DNA from: Pseudomonas brenneri
GTDB taxonomy: Bacteria > Pseudomonadota > Gammaproteobacteria > Pseudomonadales > Pseudomonadaceae
Assembly: GCF_007858285.1 (NCBI RefSeq)
Contig: NZ_VFIL01000007.1
Coordinates: 124,001-188,000, forward strand
Reading direction: 5' to 3'
Length of the DNA stretch: 64,000 bases
The position numbers and the translations under genes were made by a program. Below the pieces are notes generated by a model. The model was not told the origin of the DNA and did not search any database. It was given only the letters and a program-made list of their open reading frames with translations. Within the stretch, counting starts at the first letter, position 1; every line of letters starts with the position of its first letter. Shown one piece after another: positions 50,988 to 58,403 of the stretch.

Positions 50988-51458
50988 TTATTTCAAGTCC
51001 CGCGCCAGCTGTGCCTCAACCTTCTTGCGAAACTCATCCAAAGCGGCCCGCTCTTCGGCGCTGTATTTCTTGGCATCCTCGTGCAAGGCGCAGACGGTGC
51101 CATACACCTCGCCGTCAGGACCGCGTACTGGATAGCCTAAATAGTTGCTCAGCCCAAACTCCACCTCATCTTCATTGCCAGCCCAGTCTGACTCTAAGCG
51201 CGAGTCCTTGACGTATAGCGGCTGGTCGGTATCCACCACCCGCTCACAGTAGAGTGCTTGGCCGTTGTGGGCCAGACTACTTTTCTTGCCCTGGGCGCCT
51301 ATGGGATAGGTATCTTCATGACGTCCGCCAGAAGCCTCTACCTGCATATGCTGGGGCAGGGAACGCATGACAAGGATAGAGCTGACACCGAGTTGTGCGG
51401 CTAGCGCATCAATTTCCTAGCGTAGCGAGTCGAATACTGAGCTGGATTTGGCCACAAA
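50988..51458 (-). pseudogene. GAF-domain protein, broken by an in-frame amber codon
   Basis: The ATG-initiated part (51368 to 50988, 126 residues) is most of a GAF domain: YPIGAQGKKSSLAHNGQALYCERVVDTDQPLYVKDSR and LGYPVRGPDGEVYGTVCALHEDA. The same frame continues upstream with EIDALAAQLGVSSILV, then a TAG at 51417-51419, then VFDSLR, which would join naturally as VFDSLR(Q)EIDALAAQL. The first ATG lies within the domain and has no ribosome site. A C-to-T change or N-terminal truncation is likely. GAF proteins of this size bind small ligands or act as methionine sulfoxide reductases. Confidence 0.6.
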
Positions 51459-51591
51459 AAGGTCCGGACTATTGGTTGGAAAAGTCCAACTATAGGGCGC
51501 CGGATCGAGGATCCTAAATACCCAATGAGCATTAGGATAGAAGTTTGCGAGGCACACCAAGCGGTGCCACAAGACGCCAAATTTAAGAAAC

Positions 51592-51621
51592 AAAAAACCC
51601 GACACTTGGCCGGGCTTTCTT
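51592..51621 (-). terminator. Rho-independent terminator after the Q-position gene
   Basis: Minus strand AAGCCCGGCCAAGTGTCGGGTTTTTTG: stem and six T, about 75 bases behind the stop of the 51694 gene. In lambda the late antiterminator acts on a terminator placed just downstream of Q. Confidence 0.7.
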
Positions 51622-51693
51622 AAATCGTTAGTACAAGTTGCCGTAGGCAAAATACTAACTATGGGGAAATAATGCCCTCAGCCGTGCGGGAAG

Positions 51694-52275
51694 TCAAGCG
51701 GCCTCTTTCATCTTGTAAATTATCCCGCCAATTGGGCTTAGCGCCTTGGCGTCAATGTCATAGCAGGCATCGAAGCAGAGCTGCACAAAAGGCTCCCAAT
51801 CCCTCCCCCAAGCTGCCGATGGGAGCTTGATGCCGTACTCCCCTTCCAGCCAGGCACGAAAGATCTCTGGCTTGATGAGTGGATCAGGGTTCGAGGACTG
51901 CCCGCCCTGGTGCATGTATCGATACCGGCGAAATACACCCTTAGCAACGTACGCGGCACGATCACGCTTGCTGGCAGTCATGCGCTCTACTCGGGAGCAA
52001 GCCAGGTTGAAAACTGCCTCTTCCGCATCCTCCCGATCATCATCGGTCGGCTCTGCCGCGTACATAGCATTGCCAAAGGCGCGCAACTGGTAATGGAGAC
52101 GCGCGATCGCCGACTGGATGTGACCAGCAAGCGCTCCGTGCACTGCGTGATTTGCGGTGGGTCCTCGCTCGGTGTTCTGCACCACCACCCCAAGCTCTGC
52201 GGCATCTGAGGACTGGCCAGGCGCTGGGTTGTAGTTGCAGTCATGCCATGCCTGACGCGCTGAATTGATCTTCAT
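51694..52275 (-). CDS. Q-position protein (candidate late antiterminator)
   Basis: 193 residues, starting within the stop of ninG (ATGA). Helical protein with RLHYQLRAFGNAMYAAEPTDDDREDAEEAVFNLACSRVERM and RFAWLEGEYGIKLPSAAWGRDWEPFV-type stretches. No zinc-binding cysteines. Its place after ninG and before a terminator and the late genes is that of lambda Q. Assignment is positional; I do not recognise the family with certainty. Confidence 0.55.
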   Translation of the reverse strand: MKINSARQAWHDCNYNPAPGQSSDAAELGVVVQNTERGPTANHAVHGALAGHIQSAIARLHYQLRAFGNAMYAAEPTDDDREDAEEAVFNLACSRVERMTASKRDRAAYVAKGVFRRYRYMHQGGQSSNPDPLIKPEIFRAWLEGEYGIKLPSAAWGRDWEPFVQLCFDACYDIDAKALSPIGGIIYKMKEAA

Positions 52276-52847
52276 GCGGCAGCCCTCTTCAGTTCTTTTG
52301 TCTTCGCCCGGTAGTCGGCGGTCATAGCCTTCAGCTCATCCACGGTGTACTTCTTGGCCTCATGAGGACCTTCCAGCCACTCAACTTCCTCAGCCCCGAT
52401 GCGCTTCACCAGCTCAATGCGGTAGTTCACGATGTTCCCGGAGAGCCGGGTGTTACACGGTGAGCACTGGCGGTGACAATTCTTTGGCTCGAAGCGCAGC
52501 GCCGGATTGCTCCCCACCGTCCGGTAATGTCCAGCGTCGTACTTGCCCTGGTGGTGCCGGCCGCAACTGACGCACGGAAGCTCCGCGTCACGGGCGCGCA
52601 CCCAGGCGTTGAAAGCGATCTGTGTGTCTTTGAGGTGATCCGCCCTACTCTTCAGTTTCTCCTTGCGCACCTGGATCTCCCGGCGACCTGCCAGGGCCAA
52701 GGACTTCTGCTCCTTCACCTTCTGCACCTCTACGGTGGCCAGTGCACACTTAGGGCTGCACACCGCCTGCCCAAAGCGCTGCGGGACGAATGAGATCCCG
52801 CATGCTGGGTTCTTGCACTTCTTCGGTTTGGGTTGCTTGGTGATCAT
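52272..52847 (-). CDS. ninG: NinG/Rap recombination protein
   Basis: 191 residues. N-terminal zinc motif CKNPACGISFVPQRFGQAVCSPKC, a basic helix region (KEKLKSRADHLKDTQIAFNAWVRARD), then a HNH-like zinc centre CVSCGR..GKYDAGHYRTVGSNPALRFEPKNCHRQCSPCN. NinG/Rap is a structure-specific endonuclease in phage recombination. Overlaps ninB by four bases. Confidence 0.93.
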   Translation of the reverse strand: MITKQPKPKKCKNPACGISFVPQRFGQAVCSPKCALATVEVQKVKEQKSLALAGRREIQVRKEKLKSRADHLKDTQIAFNAWVRARDAELPCVSCGRHHQGKYDAGHYRTVGSNPALRFEPKNCHRQCSPCNTRLSGNIVNYRIELVKRIGAEEVEWLEGPHEAKKYTVDELKAMTADYRAKTKELKRAAA

Positions 52848-53314
52848 GCAGCCTCCTTGCTGAGTAGATCAGTGAAAACCACACCTTGGCCGGTGAAATA
52901 GGCGGCAATGCGGTCGGTGTAATTGATGCCCTGGGCGCGGCTGAACAGGCTAGTCACCGGGAAGCCGTCCGGCCCAAACAAGTGGCACTCGCCCATCATG
53001 GCCAGCTTCGTTTCGTAGGGCAGATGCCGCATGACCCGGTACCACTCAGCCTGAAACCCGGCATCCTCGTTCAGCAGGATCTGCACGCCGAAGTGCAGCT
53101 TGCAGTAGCGGCGGGCGTCGGCCGGGTCGCCGATCTGGGTCATCTCAGCGATGCGCTTGTACATCCCGAACCACAATCGGTTCTGGTCGAGCGTGCGGTC
53201 TTTGCCCGCGCGCAGGGTCACCACGACAAACTTCTTGTCTTTGTACATGGCGCTGATTTTGGTGATGACCTCGGAGAGCTTGGCCTGGCAGTTGACGCTG
53301 ATTTTGTCGGACAT
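52844..53314 (-). CDS. ninB: NinB-like recombination protein
   Basis: 156 residues from ATG 53314, which overlaps the upstream stop (TGATG). VVVTLRAGKDRTLDQNRLWFGMYKRIAEM and CKLHFGVQILLNEDAGFQAEWYRVM match the NinB/Orf family that works with RecFOR-type recombination. Directly upstream of ninG, as in lambdoid phages. Confidence 0.85.
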   Translation of the reverse strand: MSDKISVNCQAKLSEVITKISAMYKDKKFVVVTLRAGKDRTLDQNRLWFGMYKRIAEMTQIGDPADARRYCKLHFGVQILLNEDAGFQAEWYRVMRHLPYETKLAMMGECHLFGPDGFPVTSLFSRAQGINYTDRIAAYFTGQGVVFTDLLSKEAA

Positions 53315-54120
53315 CAGAAACCCTCCTTGCCGCGCTGCGATTCCCACTCAAACGGAATGACGATCACCCCGCCCTCTCGAAGGCGATCAATGCAGCGCTC
53401 GCCGATGGCGGCCGGCAGCGACTGCCCATCCAGGTTGGAAACGATCACCGTCGGGCGCAGCTCTTCGTACCGGCCGTTGATGATTGCGAACAGCGTGGTC
53501 AGCTCGAAGTCGCTGGGCTTTTCCTTGCTGACGCCGATCTCATCCAGGATGAGCAGCGAGGGGCTGATCAGGCTAGCCAGGATCTGACTTTCGCTCTGGT
53601 CGCTGGAGTGGTCGTAGGTTGCGCGGATGGCCTGCAGCACGGCGCCGATGGTGCGGTATACCGCTGTTGAGCTGGACTTGGCCATGATCTCGTTGGCGAT
53701 CGCCACGGACAGGTGCGTCTTGCCAGTGCCGGGCTTGCCCAGCAGTAACAGGCAGCGGCCCGTCTCGGCGATGTGCGCGAACTCGGCGGCATACCGGCGG
53801 CAGGTGTTCAGCGCCTTGCGTTGCTCCGTGGTGGTGGCGACGTAACCTTCCAGAGTCTTGCTGGCGAAGCGCTTGGGGATCAGCGCGGCGCCGAGCTTGC
53901 GCTCCATGGCCATGCGCAGCTCCATCGCCTTGTTGGCCAGTTCGGCAGCTTCCGCCTTCTCGCGAATTATCCGGCCACACTCAGGGCAACCGCTTTTCAG
54001 CTCCTTGCCCAGTACCGGGAAAACCTTCTGATCATAGTGGCCGTGGGTCTCGCATTCGGCGGGCTGGATGCGGGTGCCCGGCGGTAGTTGTGGGGTTTGC
54101 TGGGCCGGCTCAGATTGCAT
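53314..54120 (-). CDS. DnaC-like helicase loader (phage replication protein P role)
   Basis: 268 residues from ATG 54120 (GAGG nine bases upstream), overlapping the O-like gene. N-terminal cysteines C-x21-CPEC suggest a zinc site; AAA+ Walker A GKPGTGKT at 128-135, Walker B LLILDEIGV, then the sensor region TVIVSNLDGQSL. It loads the host DnaB helicase on the origin recognised by the O-like protein. Confidence 0.92.
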   Translation of the reverse strand: MQSEPAQQTPQLPPGTRIQPAECETHGHYDQKVFPVLGKELKSGCPECGRIIREKAEAAELANKAMELRMAMERKLGAALIPKRFASKTLEGYVATTTEQRKALNTCRRYAAEFAHIAETGRCLLLLGKPGTGKTHLSVAIANEIMAKSSSTAVYRTIGAVLQAIRATYDHSSDQSESQILASLISPSLLILDEIGVSKEKPSDFELTTLFAIINGRYEELRPTVIVSNLDGQSLPAAIGERCIDRLREGGVIVIPFEWESQRGKEGF

Positions 54121-54955
54121 AGGAACCGTCCTCACGCTGTATCAGACCATCGGTGTAGTTCCGGTCACCAAAGCCGGTGTGGCGCGACTGAGGAGCCGGC
54201 ACCGGTTCCGATTCAGCCAGGCGCTTGATCACCCAGGACGCCTTGAACCCCTGCCAGCCGGCATTCAGCGCCTCGGTGATTGCATTATCCGCGGTGATCC
54301 CCGCCTCGGCGCACTTGGCCAACTCGGTGTTCACGGTTGACCAGACGGTGGCGGTCACTGCTGCGCGTTTGGCCTTGCGCTGGGTCAGCCAATCGGCCAG
54401 CAATTGCTCTGGGACGTTGTGCGGGTTGTCGGCCAGCAACTGGGCCATGCCGAACGGAACCTTACGGCCTGGCTTCGGCGGTTCGGTTGGCTCTTGGGGC
54501 GGATTAATCTCTTTCGAAGAAAGAGTTAATAGGGGTTCTTTCTTTGTATAAAGAAGGGAGTCGTCGGGTTTGGTCTGTTTCGCAGCTGAGCCGATTCGGA
54601 CCACTTGAGCCGAATCAGACGATATGGTCTGTTTCGGCTCTACGACGAAGATCCACTCTTTGGGATCGCAAACGCCGATATCGCCGCGCGCACCACCCTC
54701 CCGGTAAAGCACACGACGGCGCAGTAGCCCGGAGATAGCTTTCGATACCGTGTCAGGGTGGATATGGGTTGCCTTGGCGATATCGACCGCAGGGATGCGA
54801 TGGGCGCCCGTACTGAAGTTCAAAGTGGCCTTGGCCACATACAGAACAATCTTCAGTTCGCGCGCCGACAAATCGATGGCCATCAAGCCATCCATCATCT
54901 GGTTGTCCATTCGGGTGAACCCCCGAGGGTTGTGTATCGGAACAATGTTTGGCAT
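54110..54955 (-). CDS. O: Phage replication initiator (lambda O-like)
   Basis: 281 residues. The N-terminal winged-helix of the phage_rep_O family is clear: GFTRMDNQMMDGLMAIDLSARELKIVLYVAKATLNF, IPAVDIAKATHIHPDTVSKAISGLLRRRVLYREG. The variable middle (TISSDSAQVVRIGSAAKQTKPDD) may encode the origin DNA, as lambda ori lies inside O; I see no clean iteron set. The C-terminus contacts the helicase loader. Confidence 0.9.
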   Translation of the reverse strand: MPNIVPIHNPRGFTRMDNQMMDGLMAIDLSARELKIVLYVAKATLNFSTGAHRIPAVDIAKATHIHPDTVSKAISGLLRRRVLYREGGARGDIGVCDPKEWIFVVEPKQTISSDSAQVVRIGSAAKQTKPDDSLLYTKKEPLLTLSSKEINPPQEPTEPPKPGRKVPFGMAQLLADNPHNVPEQLLADWLTQRKAKRAAVTATVWSTVNTELAKCAEAGITADNAITEALNAGWQGFKASWVIKRLAESEPVPAPQSRHTGFGDRNYTDGLIQREDGSYAI

Positions 54956-54982
54956 GATTTCTCTCGCTTGAAGCTGTTGAAG

Positions 54983-55010
54983 AAGCCGACCTCGTACGTC
55001 GGCTTTTTTG
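54983..55010. terminator. Hairpin between cro and the O-like gene
   Basis: AAGCCGAC, loop of seven, GTCGGCTT followed by TTTTTG on the plus strand and TTCTTC on the minus strand. On the minus strand it lies where lambda has tR1, an early terminator overcome by antitermination. Confidence 0.55.
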
Positions 55011-55170
55011 TGCCTGTAATTCGGCGCGTCTGCGCCAACCTCCCCGCCCTACTCCCACTTTTCCACCTCTCAAGCCTCTACTGGATATAACTCCAGCGAC
55101 TTCAGGTTTCTTACTTCGCAGGCCGTCTGAGCCGATACTGGGTACACGGATTTGCGGATAGAGATCTCGC

Positions 55171-55386
55171 TTAGGCGGCCATCTCGGCCCAGGGAAACGA
55201 AGGACAAAGGGACTCTTTTTTGAAAGCACCTCCGGTCACCGCCTCCGCTCGCTTGGCAACCACTGGAGACATGCCGTGCTTCCCGCGAACCCAACCGGAA
55301 ACGGTGCTTTGATCAACCTTGAGCTTTTCAGCGGTGACCTCCTGAGTGCCAATGAAGGCAACGAGGTCTTTGTAAATCGTGTTCAT
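55171..55386 (-). CDS. cro: Cro-type repressor
   Basis: 71 residues from ATG 55386 (GGAGG six bases before it). YKDLVAFIGTQEVTAEKLKVDQSTVSGWVRGKHGMSPVVAKRAEAVTGG is a compact Cro/YdaS helix-turn-helix; the end (SLCPSFPWAEMAA) is typical. Divergent from cI with three operators between. First gene of the rightward-type (here minus strand) early operon. Confidence 0.9.
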   Translation of the reverse strand: MNTIYKDLVAFIGTQEVTAEKLKVDQSTVSGWVRGKHGMSPVVAKRAEAVTGGAFKKESLCPSFPWAEMAA

Positions 55387-55398
55387 ATCGCCCCTCCA

Positions 55399-55462
55399 TA
55401 CGGGAATACCCATATAGTAGGTTATGGGAATACCGATTTGCAAGGATATGGGAGCACCCGTA
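55399..55462. promoter_or_regulatory. Three-site operator (OR-like) between cro and cI
   Basis: Three 16-bp sites start at 55399, 55423 and 55447, exactly 24 bp apart: TACGGGAATACCCATA, TATGGGAATACCGATT, TATGGGAGCACCCGTA. Consensus is TATGGG-N4-CCCATA (inverted repeat). Same consensus recurs at PL near 61150. Cooperative cI binding by looping to those sites is inferred from lambda. Confidence 0.9.
55414..55443 (-). promoter_or_regulatory. PR-like promoter for cro
   Basis: On the minus strand TTGCAA (55443-55438), 18 bases, TACTAT (55419-55414), overlapping operators 1 and 2. Confidence 0.65.
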
Positions 55463-55466
55463 ATAC
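55438..55466 (+). promoter_or_regulatory. PRM-like promoter for cI
   Basis: TTGCAA (55438-55443), 17 bases, TAATAC (55461-55466), overlapping operator 3. The -10 box ends eight bases before the cI ATG, so the transcript would start at or next to the start codon (leaderless, as lambda cI from PRM). The -35 hexamer is self-complementary and is the same one used by PR. Confidence 0.65.
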
Positions 55467-55473
55467 TCGCGGA

Positions 55474-56142
55474 ATGGAATTCAAAGACCGTTTAAAGACA
55501 GCGCGCCGGCACGCCAAGCTCAATCAGGGCGAATTGGCCGCTAAAGCTGGTATCACGCAGACGTCGATTTCTGACCTTGAGCGTGGAAAATCGAAAGCCA
55601 CCGCGCACGTCGTGAAGATCGCCGATGCATGCGGGGTGAGCGCCAAATGGCTTTCCGACGAGATCGGACCAATGCTGGCCCTGGGGTCGAGTGCAGGCTC
55701 TGCTGAATCGAACATCTCAATTGCCGCCCAGCCCAACAAATCATTCCGTTACCCAGTAATCAGCTGGGTTGCTGCTGGCGCCTGGGCGGAGGCCGTCGAG
55801 CCCTACCCGGCCGGTTTCTCGGACACCTACGAGTTCTCGGAGTACGACTCCAAGGGCACAGCTTTTTGGCTGAAGGTGAAAGGTGACTCGATGACAGCGC
55901 CCGCCGGCCAGAGTATCACCGAGGGCACTCTGATCCTGGTGGACACAGAGGCTGAGGTTGTACCAGGTAAGCTGGTGGTGGCCAAGCTCCCTGACAGCAA
56001 TGAAGCCACATTCAAGAAGCTGGTCAGCGACGGCGGCCGACTATTCCTGAAACCGCTGAACCCGAGCTACCCGATCGAGGCGGTGGACGAGAACTGCCGG
56101 ATCGTGGGCGTGGTTGTTCAGGCGCTGCAGAAGTTTTACTGA
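55474..56142 (+). CDS. cI: cI-type prophage repressor (HTH + S24 peptidase)
   Basis: 222 residues from ATG 55474. XRE helix-turn-helix at 5-62 (LKTARRHAKLNQGELAAKAGITQTSISDLERG), linker, then S24 domain with a cleavage-type Ala-Gly (VAAGAWAEAVEP), catalytic Ser in VKGDSMTAPAG and Lys in GKLVVAKLPDSNEATFKKL. Maintains lysogeny and is cleaved during SOS. The longer frame upstream runs through the operators and is not real. Confidence 0.95.
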   Translation: MEFKDRLKTARRHAKLNQGELAAKAGITQTSISDLERGKSKATAHVVKIADACGVSAKWLSDEIGPMLALGSSAGSAESNISIAAQPNKSFRYPVISWVAAGAWAEAVEPYPAGFSDTYEFSEYDSKGTAFWLKVKGDSMTAPAGQSITEGTLILVDTEAEVVPGKLVVAKLPDSNEATFKKLVSDGGRLFLKPLNPSYPIEAVDENCRIVGVVVQALQKFY

Positions 56143-56190
56143 TCAAGGGATTTGATTCAATTTTGCAGAACATCTGAAAAGGAAATCGAG

Positions 56191-56709
56191 ATGCGAATGC
56201 CCGCAGTTCTAATCCTGATAGCAGCGCTTTCTGGCTGCGCCGACTCCCATCAATGGCTACCAAGTCAGTCTGTCTCTACTCAGCAGCTCAATCGAACGGA
56301 CAAGATAATCATCGCTACTCCGGTAGATGGTGAATACGGCGACCACGTTTACAAAGGCTCCGGTCGTAATACAGCTCAAATCCTCTACGCGGCGTTTGCG
56401 AGGCGATCGGCAGGAGTAACGGTGGATTCAGAAGCCTCGAGCTATGATCTGGCCTTAGAGAAAGCGAAGCGCAGCGGGCAAGACATCCTAGTTCTTCCGA
56501 CCATCCTGCATTGGGAAGATCGCGCAACTGAATGGTCGATGATCCCTGACCAGGTAGAGGTCAAAATAAGCGTAATTCAGGTTTCTTCAGGGGCTGTAAT
56601 CAGCTCCGGGATCGCGTCCGGTGAAAGCGGTATTGCAACATTTGGCGGGGATCACCCACAGGATTTACTGCCCGAGCCGATTGAGGCCTTCGTCTCATCT
56701 TTATACTGA
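56191..56709 (+). CDS. DUF4823 lipoprotein
   Basis: 172 residues from ATG 56191 (AAGGAA upstream). Signal MRMPAVLILIAALSGCADS with lipobox LSGC. The body (NRTDKIIIATPVDGEYGDHVYKGSGR, LEKAKRSGQDILVLPTILHWEDRATEWS) matches DUF4823. First gene behind cI, the place of lambda rexA, so likely made in the lysogen and possibly a surface-exclusion protein. Confidence 0.78.
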   Translation: MRMPAVLILIAALSGCADSHQWLPSQSVSTQQLNRTDKIIIATPVDGEYGDHVYKGSGRNTAQILYAAFARRSAGVTVDSEASSYDLALEKAKRSGQDILVLPTILHWEDRATEWSMIPDQVEVKISVIQVSSGAVISSGIASGESGIATFGGDHPQDLLPEPIEAFVSSLY

Positions 56710-56750
56710 GCAGGCGCCAATATCCAGCGTCTATCACCTCGGAGGCCACC

Positions 56751-56978
56751 GTGTCCCTCAAGAAGCCAAACCAGCAACTGCGCCGCGACCTGAAGGCGAT
56801 CGCCTCAAACCTTGAGGAGTCCTGTATCGACCTGGGTAAGCTCTCAGAAAAACTCAGCGATGCAGACGCCATAGCCCTGATGGGACTGGTGGGTACGCTT
56901 TATGAGGAAGCTGACAGACTGGTGAGTTATGCGGATGAGGTGAAGGCGGGGCAAATAAATCGAAACAAGCCCGAATAG
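56751..56978 (+). CDS. Small helical protein, unknown
   Basis: 75 residues from a GTG with GGAGG six bases upstream. LKAIASNLEESCIDLGKLSEKLSDADAIALMGLVGTLYEEADRLVSYADE is amphipathic helix throughout. Seen in Pseudomonas prophages next to the repressor; no function known. Confidence 0.6.
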   Translation: MSLKKPNQQLRRDLKAIASNLEESCIDLGKLSEKLSDADAIALMGLVGTLYEEADRLVSYADEVKAGQINRNKPE

Positions 56979-57055
56979 ACACCTGGTCGGGCGCGACAAC
57001 CTAAATCGAACTACCGCGGGCTGAGCAAGGCTCGTATGCGCAAGGGAATGTAGTG

Positions 57056-57364
57056 ATGAATGCCTTACGGATAGCCGCTCTAATAGCTGCGCCGCTTCTT
57101 TTCGCCGGCTGCTACAGCATGCCAAAAGAAAAAACCGAGTACGAAAAAAAGATCGACGCAGTACCAATGCCCGTGACAGAGGCTGATCGTTTAGAGCAAT
57201 GCCGCAACTTCAAGCGAGTCGCTGACGACCAGGAGATTGACGACTTTTTGCGCATCGGACAGGAACCTAATCTCAGCGCCTCGGAATATGGATTTACAGA
57301 GAGTTTAGCGCTTTTGCGTCGCCTCAGAGCCATGAAGTGCCCTGGCTATGGTTGGTTTTCCTGA
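57056..57364 (+). CDS. Small lipoprotein, unknown
   Basis: 102 residues; AAGGGA upstream of ATG 57056. Signal with lipobox FAGC (IAAPLLFAGCYSMPK). Mature part is about 80 residues, charged (ADRLEQCRNFKRVADDQEIDDFLRIG). In the cI-side accessory block. Confidence 0.65.
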   Translation: MNALRIAALIAAPLLFAGCYSMPKEKTEYEKKIDAVPMPVTEADRLEQCRNFKRVADDQEIDDFLRIGQEPNLSASEYGFTESLALLRRLRAMKCPGYGWFS

Positions 57365-57386
57365 TGCTGCTGCCCAGAGTGAGCCA

Positions 57387-57605
57387 ATGACTGCATGGCG
57401 AGAGCAGAGCTTCTGGAGCAAGGTTGGGGTCATTGCTTGCCTGGCTTTCCTTATGATGCTCCCTGGCTATTCCGACGCTGCTGGTCTTAGCAGGGGCTCG
57501 ACAGGCCGCAAGCGGGTCTTCAGCCCCGGTTTCGTTGTGCTCTGCGTGTTCGTGGCGGTGGTTGAGCTGATAGCGCTGAACCACTTCTACGGTGCGCGGG
57601 GATGA
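57387..57605 (+). CDS. Small two-pass membrane protein, unknown
   Basis: 72 residues from ATG 57387. Two hydrophobic segments: GVIACLAFLMMLPGYSDAA and FVVLCVFVAVVELIAL, with a basic loop between (STGRKRVFSP). Possibly the rexB-like membrane element of this block; no family recognised. Confidence 0.5.
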   Translation: MTAWREQSFWSKVGVIACLAFLMMLPGYSDAAGLSRGSTGRKRVFSPGFVVLCVFVAVVELIALNHFYGARG

Positions 57606-57709
57606 GGTGCAGAAGGCATTGAAAGCGTGACGCGGTAAAGTACAAGGGAGGGATTTAAACAAGGCTAAAATAGGAAGTCGGCGCATTTAGGAATATTTTT
57701 TGGAATAAT

Positions 57710-57759
57710 TTGACTAATATTTTGTAGTTGCTCTATGATTCTCTCAAGCCTTAGAGAGA
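57710..57759 (+). promoter_or_regulatory. Promoter with operator-like inverted repeat before the ImmA/IrrE pair
   Basis: TTGACT (57710-57715), 18 bases, TATGAT (57734-57739), immediately followed by TCTCTC-AAGCCTTA-GAGAGA (57740-57759). The repeat overlaps the start of transcription, where an autorepressor would bind; the XRE domain of the second gene is the obvious candidate. Confidence 0.6.
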
Positions 57760-57767
57760 GCTCCTGT

Positions 57768-58403
57768 ATGACCGCCCAGTTATCCGACTCAGAAATCAGC
57801 AATCTCATCAAACCCTACGAACAGGTCATCGCAGAAGCCGTACTCAAAGGCTGGAAGCAATGGCTTGAGGTGCCAAATCGAGCTCAGTTCTATAACAGAA
57901 CTCGGGCGAACGTTGTTTGGGACTACACTATTGGAGCTTTGGAAGAGGCACTTGATCCGCTCCCTGGCATCCACGTTAACAGGGCGGGAAACACCTGTAT
58001 TTTCATGATTGGCCAGCAATTGGCATTTCGCTTCAAAAAAGGCGACGAAAAGGGGTTCAGCAGCAACTACCCTACGCCTATGGCTCTTGCCTTTCACGAC
58101 CCCGAACAGCAGGTTCTTGGGATTCCAGAGGCAGTAAAGACCGAAATTATTTACATCCTCAACAAGCTTGAAACCGAGATCTTTCAAGTCCGCATGGTTC
58201 GCAGGGATGGGGAGTCGGTAGCTTGGTCCCATCCAGTTTATGAGCGACCAGTCGCGCCTGTTGAAGCTATCCCAACTGGACTGCCCCTAGCGCCATCGAA
58301 GGATTCGCAGGGCGCCCAGCCCGCGAGAAGGCGCCGAGCAACAGTCAAGAAAGAGCTGGCGCCAGTTAAACCTACTGAAAGCAAACCGGCCCGACCATCG
58401 TGA
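57768..58403 (+). CDS. Partner protein of the XRE-ImmA/IrrE protease
   Basis: 211 residues from ATG 57768. FYNRTRANVVWDYTIGALEEALDPLPG, then CIFMIGQQLAFRFKKGDEKGFSSNYPTPMALAF and LNKLETEIFQVRMVRRDGESVAWSHPVYE, form a compact domain that I know from proteins encoded next to ImmA/IrrE genes. A basic Pro/Lys-rich tail follows. Its stop overlaps the next start (TGATG), so the two are made together. Possibly the effector of a toxin-antitoxin-like unit, with the protease/HTH protein as regulator. Confidence 0.65.
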   Translation: MTAQLSDSEISNLIKPYEQVIAEAVLKGWKQWLEVPNRAQFYNRTRANVVWDYTIGALEEALDPLPGIHVNRAGNTCIFMIGQQLAFRFKKGDEKGFSSNYPTPMALAFHDPEQQVLGIPEAVKTEIIYILNKLETEIFQVRMVRRDGESVAWSHPVYERPVAPVEAIPTGLPLAPSKDSQGAQPARRRRATVKKELAPVKPTESKPARPS

